From JBBQHM01 sp038323965 (GTDB lineage: Bacteria > Verrucomicrobiota > Verrucomicrobiia > Chthoniobacterales > UBA10450), in assembly GCA_038323965.1 (NCBI GenBank), contig JBBQHM010000043.1, forward strand, positions 1 through 16,991: a DNA stretch of 16,991 nucleotides, written 5' to 3'. The notes beneath the pieces are model-generated. The model had not been told where the DNA came from. It searched no databases and saw nothing but the letters and a program-made list of their open reading frames with translations. Shown here piece after piece: positions 13,521 through 16,991 of the stretch. The stretch's first letter is position 1, and the number at the start of each line of letters is the position of its first letter. Both the position numbers and the translations under genes were made by a program.

Positions 13521-15176
13521 TTAGAGCTGATTGCTCAGCACGGCGTGGGTGCCGCAGGTCGTAACCTGGTGGTAAATGTGAAATTCGTCGGTGAGAAGAC
13601 GTTGCCAGTACGCGACCCGCTTCTGCTCGACGATCATATAGACGCATTTCGCGCTGCGCCATTTTGCCATCACCGCGGCTTCGTCGAGGTAAATGTCATT
13701 TGTCTCTCGCGACCGCTGCGGCGGGGGGTGGGCGAGGAAAAACTTTCGCGGGAAGTAGAAAAGAAGACTGCTCCCAGCATCCAAAGAACCTTCGAATATA
13801 AGTTCGGCGCCGTTGGCGGCGCCCGGATTGGTGAAGCGCGCGGCGTTCGCGAGCGAGAAATACGGTGACATTTGCGCGACGCCATCGACGATCGCGAGAC
13901 CGACGGGAACCATCGCAGCCGCGATGCTGATCGCGGCAAGCTCGGAACGCTGGAATCGGATGAGAACGATCGCTGCGACTCCGAAGAGAATAAGTGATGC
14001 GGCGCTGGCCCAAAGGCCTGGTTTTAGCGCCGGCCAGACGGAAGACAAAATGCCGCAGGAGTAGAGCGCGAGCGTAATTCCGATCGCGACAATCAGGGTA
14101 ATGCCGGCGATGCGCATTGGTGCTGAGGAACGCTCCCAGCTCCGTGCGACGAGAATGGCAATCGCAGGCCACGCGGCCATGGCGGCGCCGCCGCGAAATG
14201 GGCCCGCGAAGATCATTATCACTCCCACTCCAGTCCAGATGAAAGGTAGTGATTCCGCGAAATCGAATTCGGAAAATCTGATCACCCGGCGCGCCGCGAA
14301 AAGCAGCGCGGGCGTCGCCAGCAGCAGCCAGGGAAACAGGCAGCCGACCGCTAAACCCAGGGATTGAAGGCGGGACATTTGCGGTGAGCTATTCCAGAAC
14401 AGTTCGTGCAAATAATCTGGAAAATGAAGCGCAAGCCAGATGTGCCAGGGAAGGACCAGCGCTGCAAAAATTAGAACTGCCCGAAGGTCGAGAAAGGCAC
14501 GGAAACGCAGGTGCGCTTCACGAAATAAAAATGACGCGCTGATCACTATTGCGGCCGGATAGAGGAGCGCGAGCGGATGCTCCGCCATGGTGGCGAGGGC
14601 GATAGAAACCCAGAAGGCTAACGCGCATCTCGTGCGCGAATTTCGGTCCTGATATCCGCGAAGTGCGAAGTAGATAGCTGCGGTAATCGACGCCGTAAAT
14701 ATCCCGTCCGGCATCGCCATCCGCGCGAGCAGAAAACTCCCCGCCGATGTGCTGTAAATCAGGGCCGCGAGAAATCCCTGCCAGAAATTTCCCAACCGTT
14801 CTGCAATCAAAAAGACGAGTGCACTGGTGATGACAATTGCGAGCGCGAACGGTAATCGTGCGGCTGCTTCGCTGACCCCGAAAACGCGGTAGGATCCAAT
14901 AATCAGCCATTGGCAAAGCGGCGGCGTTTGCAGTTGCGGCTGACCGTCACTGGTCGGCAGGAAGAAGTTGCTATCCGCTAGCATTTCGCGCGCGCCGCCG
15001 GCGTACACTCCTTCGCTTCGATTTTGGATGTCACCGGAACCGATGGTGGTGAGGTGCAGCAGGGCGGCAAAGGCAATCACGAAAACAAACAGTGCGTGAC
15101 GTGTCGGCGGCGGATCGAGGGCGCCCGGGCCGATGAGCGTTTCTTCAATCCGATATGCGCGACTGCCAGCTGACAT
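13521..15176 (-). CDS. ArnT/PMT-like polytopic glycosyltransferase (GT-C fold)
   Basis: A 551-residue membrane protein with about ten or more hydrophobic segments, typical of PMT_2/ArnT transferases that use polyprenyl-phosphate sugars. After TM1 (about 28-46) the first periplasmic loop holds the family signature: a D-x-x-x-R-SEGVYAGGAREML stretch (49-66), where the Glu of the usual Asp/Glu pair is kept but the first acid is Ser. PPLCQWLI and SEAAARLPFA (102-111) follow. The C-terminal soluble part (about 445-551) is short. The start is ATG 15176; the open frame continues 38 codons upstream, but those are Cys/Arg-rich and overlap the thioesterase gene. It lies ten bases after that gene and probably modifies lipid A, LPS core or a surface glycan, in line with the heptosyltransferase upstream. 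Sugar and acceptor are unknown. Confidence 0.85.
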   Translation of the reverse strand: MSAGSRAYRIEETLIGPGALDPPPTRHALFVFVIAFAALLHLTTIGSGDIQNRSEGVYAGGAREMLADSNFFLPTSDGQPQLQTPPLCQWLIIGSYRVFGVSEAAARLPFALAIVITSALVFLIAERLGNFWQGFLAALIYSTSAGSFLLARMAMPDGIFTASITAAIYFALRGYQDRNSRTRCALAFWVSIALATMAEHPLALLYPAAIVISASFLFREAHLRFRAFLDLRAVLIFAALVLPWHIWLALHFPDYLHELFWNSSPQMSRLQSLGLAVGCLFPWLLLATPALLFAARRVIRFSEFDFAESLPFIWTGVGVIMIFAGPFRGGAAMAAWPAIAILVARSWERSSAPMRIAGITLIVAIGITLALYSCGILSSVWPALKPGLWASAASLILFGVAAIVLIRFQRSELAAISIAAAMVPVGLAIVDGVAQMSPYFSLANAARFTNPGAANGAELIFEGSLDAGSSLLFYFPRKFFLAHPPPQRSRETNDIYLDEAAVMAKWRSAKCVYMIVEQKRVAYWQRLLTDEFHIYHQVTTCGTHAVLSNQL

Positions 15177-15186
15177 TGGTGGAACG

Positions 15187-15612
15187 CTAGTTTGCGTTGC
15201 TGGCGCGGAAACGCTCCCAGTCCTCGGGCAAACGCAGGAGCTTCGCCTCCGGCATTTGCACGAGCGCGAGCATTTGGCGCGACTCCACAATCAACGCGTC
15301 GTCACTCTTCCGCGTGATGCGAAAGGCGCACCAGAATCGCGCTCGATCCACTTTATCGAGCCACCCTTCGACGATCAGAATGTCGGCCAGTTTTGCGCCG
15401 CGCCGATAATCGATCTCGGTCCGGACGACAACCGGGTAGCGCTGCGATTGCGACATCTCGCTTAAGGGAAGACCCAGCTTTTCCGCGAGCAATGTCCGCG
15501 CAGTTTCGATGAAGCGCAGATAGGAAATGTTGCTCACAACGCCGCCGCAGTCGGTATCGAAAAACATGACCTGGACTTCGATGCGAATGCGCGGCGGATC
15601 GGCGAGGCTCAT
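15187..15612 (-). CDS. YbgC-like hotdog-fold acyl-CoA thioesterase
   Basis: A 141-residue single-domain hotdog protein of the 4-hydroxybenzoyl-CoA thioesterase/YbgC family, hydrolysing acyl-CoA (or acyl-ACP) thioesters in the cytoplasm. The signature is FFDTDCGGVVSNISYLRFIE (17-36), matching the DTDAGGVVYHA-type active-site loop, with the catalytic Asp in DTD. EIDYRRGAKLAD (66-77) is the conserved central strand. ATG 15612 is used: a longer reading from 15669 would overlap the stop of the upstream fusion gene by 26 bases and adds a non-conserved leader. It lies 31 bases after that gene and 10 bases before the glycosyltransferase, so it is the middle gene of the envelope operon. The partner acyl group could be one used for lipid A. 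Confidence 0.85.
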   Translation of the reverse strand: MSLADPPRIRIEVQVMFFDTDCGGVVSNISYLRFIETARTLLAEKLGLPLSEMSQSQRYPVVVRTEIDYRRGAKLADILIVEGWLDKVDRARFWCAFRITRKSDDALIVESRQMLALVQMPEAKLLRLPEDWERFRASNAN

Positions 15613-15643
15613 GGGCAAGGATGGGTCGGTTGGCGCAGCGAAA

Positions 15644-16991
15644 TCAAGCAAGTCGCGCGCGCACGGCATCGACCACGCTTTGCACGCTGACTTCGTGCAT
15701 GCAGCGGAAATCGATCGGGCATTCGCGCAAAAAACAGGGACTACATTCCACGTGTCGGCGGATGACAGTGTTGTCCTCGCCCATCGGCCCGGTCAGCAAG
15801 GGTTCGGTCGATCCGAAGATGGCGACCGTGGGTACTCGCAGAAGTGCGGCCAGGTGCATCGTACCAGTGTCGTTGGTCAGGAGCAGTCGGCATTGCGCAA
15901 GTTCGTCCATTAATTCGTCGAGCGAAGTTTCCGCGATGCGATTCGTGCATTGCGGGCCGAGCGCAGTGGCAATCATCTCGCCCACGGCGCGATCTTTCCC
16001 GGTCCCGAACAGCACCCAGTGCGCATTCGTTTGCGCCGAGACGGCGGCCGCGGTTTCGATGAATCGTTGCGGCAGCCAGCGCTTCGCTGATCCGTATTCC
16101 GCGCCCGGGCAGAGAGCGATTTGCAAAGATTTTTTGTGAAGCGTGCGGGTGACTTCGGGTAGTTCGCGCGCGGGTGTTACGCCGAGCTTGCGCGCGAGAT
16201 GCCGATAAAGCTCGGATTGATGGAGCAGCGGCTTTTTGCGACCGAGCCCGCCGATCGCGCGAGTGAGGAGCCAGCGCCGGTGATGGCCGGCGAAACCCAA
16301 GCGCATTGGCACACGGGCGAGCCAGAGTTCGAGCGCGGAACGGAGCGAATTTGTGAAGAGCACGCCCGCGTCAAAGGGTCCGGCGTTTTTAATTATCTTA
16401 GCCGTTCCGAGCAACGCTTTGCCGGGAAGCGCGATGACTTCGTCCACCTCGGCGATGCGCTGCCAAAGCGCGGATAACTTTGCCGGCGCCAAGACGGTCA
16501 CATGCGCATCGGGCCGGCCGCGTTTGATCGCGCACACGGCGGGCATCGTCATCACACTATCGCCCAGCCAATTGCTCGCCCGGAGCAAAATTCGGAACGG
16601 TTTTAGCCCGCTGCCATCGCTCACATGGACGCCGCGTTTATAATTCTGCAGCAAAAAATTCGGGTGCGGCGTTTTCCAACGGTTATGCACCCAAAACCAA
16701 TCTTCCGGCGCGCGCCGAATTTGCGTCTCGAGAGAGCGAGTCAGCGTTGCAGTCAATTCCTCGACGGAGTCAACGTGCGTCTCGATCGGCGGCTCGAATA
16801 CGAGTTTCCAGCGCGCCCGACCGACCGTGTGCATGGCAGCGGCGATGAGGACAGCCCCAGTGCGTTTGGCGAGCAACGCCGGCAGCGTAGTCGTTGACGC
16901 CCGCCTCCCGAACAATGGAATCCAAACACCGTGATTGCCCGCATGTTGATCGCTGAGAATGCCAATCGCCCCGCCGCCCCGCAATAATTCG
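15644..16991 (-). CDS. waaF: Fusion of lipid A acyltransferase (LpxL/HtrB-like) and ADP-heptose:LPS heptosyltransferase II, 5' end outside window
   Basis: An open frame of 449 codons running off the right edge, so the start is not seen. The first about 118 visible residues are the C-terminal part of a lysophospholipid/lipid A acyltransferase: GAIGILSDQHAG, WIPLFGRRASTTT and DWFWVHNRWK (the last typical of HtrB/LpxL). The catalytic HX4D motif would lie off the edge. After a short linker (about 119-128) comes a complete GT9 heptosyltransferase: RASNWLGDSVMTMPAV, LCPGAEYGSAKRW, TNDTGTMHLAAL, IFGSTEP and the WaaF-type Cys cluster CSPCFLRECP. One frame without a stop joins them, so the same polypeptide would acylate lipid A and add heptose to the inner core. 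Stop at 15644-15646; the thioesterase follows. I recall similar fusions in some Verrucomicrobia, but cannot check frequency. Confidence 0.85.
   Translation of the reverse strand, partial: ELLRGGGAIGILSDQHAGNHGVWIPLFGRRASTTTLPALLAKRTGAVLIAAAMHTVGRARWKLVFEPPIETHVDSVEELTATLTRSLETQIRRAPEDWFWVHNRWKTPHPNFLLQNYKRGVHVSDGSGLKPFRILLRASNWLGDSVMTMPAVCAIKRGRPDAHVTVLAPAKLSALWQRIAEVDEVIALPGKALLGTAKIIKNAGPFDAGVLFTNSLRSALELWLARVPMRLGFAGHHRRWLLTRAIGGLGRKKPLLHQSELYRHLARKLGVTPARELPEVTRTLHKKSLQIALCPGAEYGSAKRWLPQRFIETAAAVSAQTNAHWVLFGTGKDRAVGEMIATALGPQCTNRIAETSLDELMDELAQCRLLLTNDTGTMHLAALLRVPTVAIFGSTEPLLTGPMGEDNTVIRRHVECSPCFLRECPIDFRCMHEVSVQSVVDAVRARLA

Noticed and set aside
15177..15290. 38-codon upstream extension of the glycosyltransferase
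   Set aside because: It is Cys/Arg-rich, overlaps the thioesterase gene in another frame and would place an odd basic leader before the first membrane segment.
1..16991. CRISPR array, tRNA genes, prophage or IS transposase
   Set aside because: No regularly spaced repeats, no cloverleaf-like sequence and no transposase or phage structural protein were found on reading both strands.

Overview
The window looks like chromosomal DNA of a Gram-negative bacterium of the PVC group, most likely a Verrucomicrobium. The best marker is a 51-residue basic protein at 13291-13446 that matches my recollection of a family confined to Verrucomicrobia and Chlamydiae. LPS genes, lipoprotein and periplasmic redox genes, and the high G+C content all agree. 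No tRNA, rRNA, CRISPR or prophage genes were seen.

Layout. (1) 1-1579 is the head of an integron. A complete integron integrase (intI, + strand) is preceded by an attI-like junction, one gene cassette on the opposite strand and an attC-like site at the left edge. (2) 1671-4811 holds a bifunctional proline dehydrogenase/P5C dehydrogenase (putA, - strand). The linker between its two enzyme domains carries an in-frame 168-bp element with terminal inverted repeats. (3) 4953-8694 is a run of + strand genes: a 38-residue membrane peptide with its own strong terminator, a threonine-aldolase-family enzyme, a lipoprotein, and a secreted matrixin-like metalloprotease with a Calx-beta domain followed by a conserved secreted partner. 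(4) 8732-8962 is a small anchored protein on the - strand, divergent from dsbD. (5) 9023-11746 is a dsbD-redoxin operon for envelope thiol reduction. (6) 11756-13446 (- strand) is an operon of the PVC small basic protein, an RluB-type pseudouridine synthase and a short-chain dehydrogenase. (7) 13521-16991 (- strand) is an envelope operon: a lipid A acyltransferase-heptosyltransferase fusion that runs off the right edge, a hotdog thioesterase and an ArnT/PMT-like membrane glycosyltransferase.

How the genes relate. The right third is LPS and envelope construction. The dsbD pair would feed cytosolic reducing power to a periplasmic peroxiredoxin-like protein. PutA oxidises proline to glutamate. 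Three regulatory patterns recur. All three convergent gene junctions carry a perfect hairpin without a T-tract. Two genes have sigma70-like promoters placed so that transcription would start almost at the start codon. Few genes show a clear Shine-Dalgarno sequence.

The items most worth following are the integron with its unknown cassette protein, the protein-coding palindromic element inside putA, the LpxL-WaaF fusion and the metalloprotease/partner pair.
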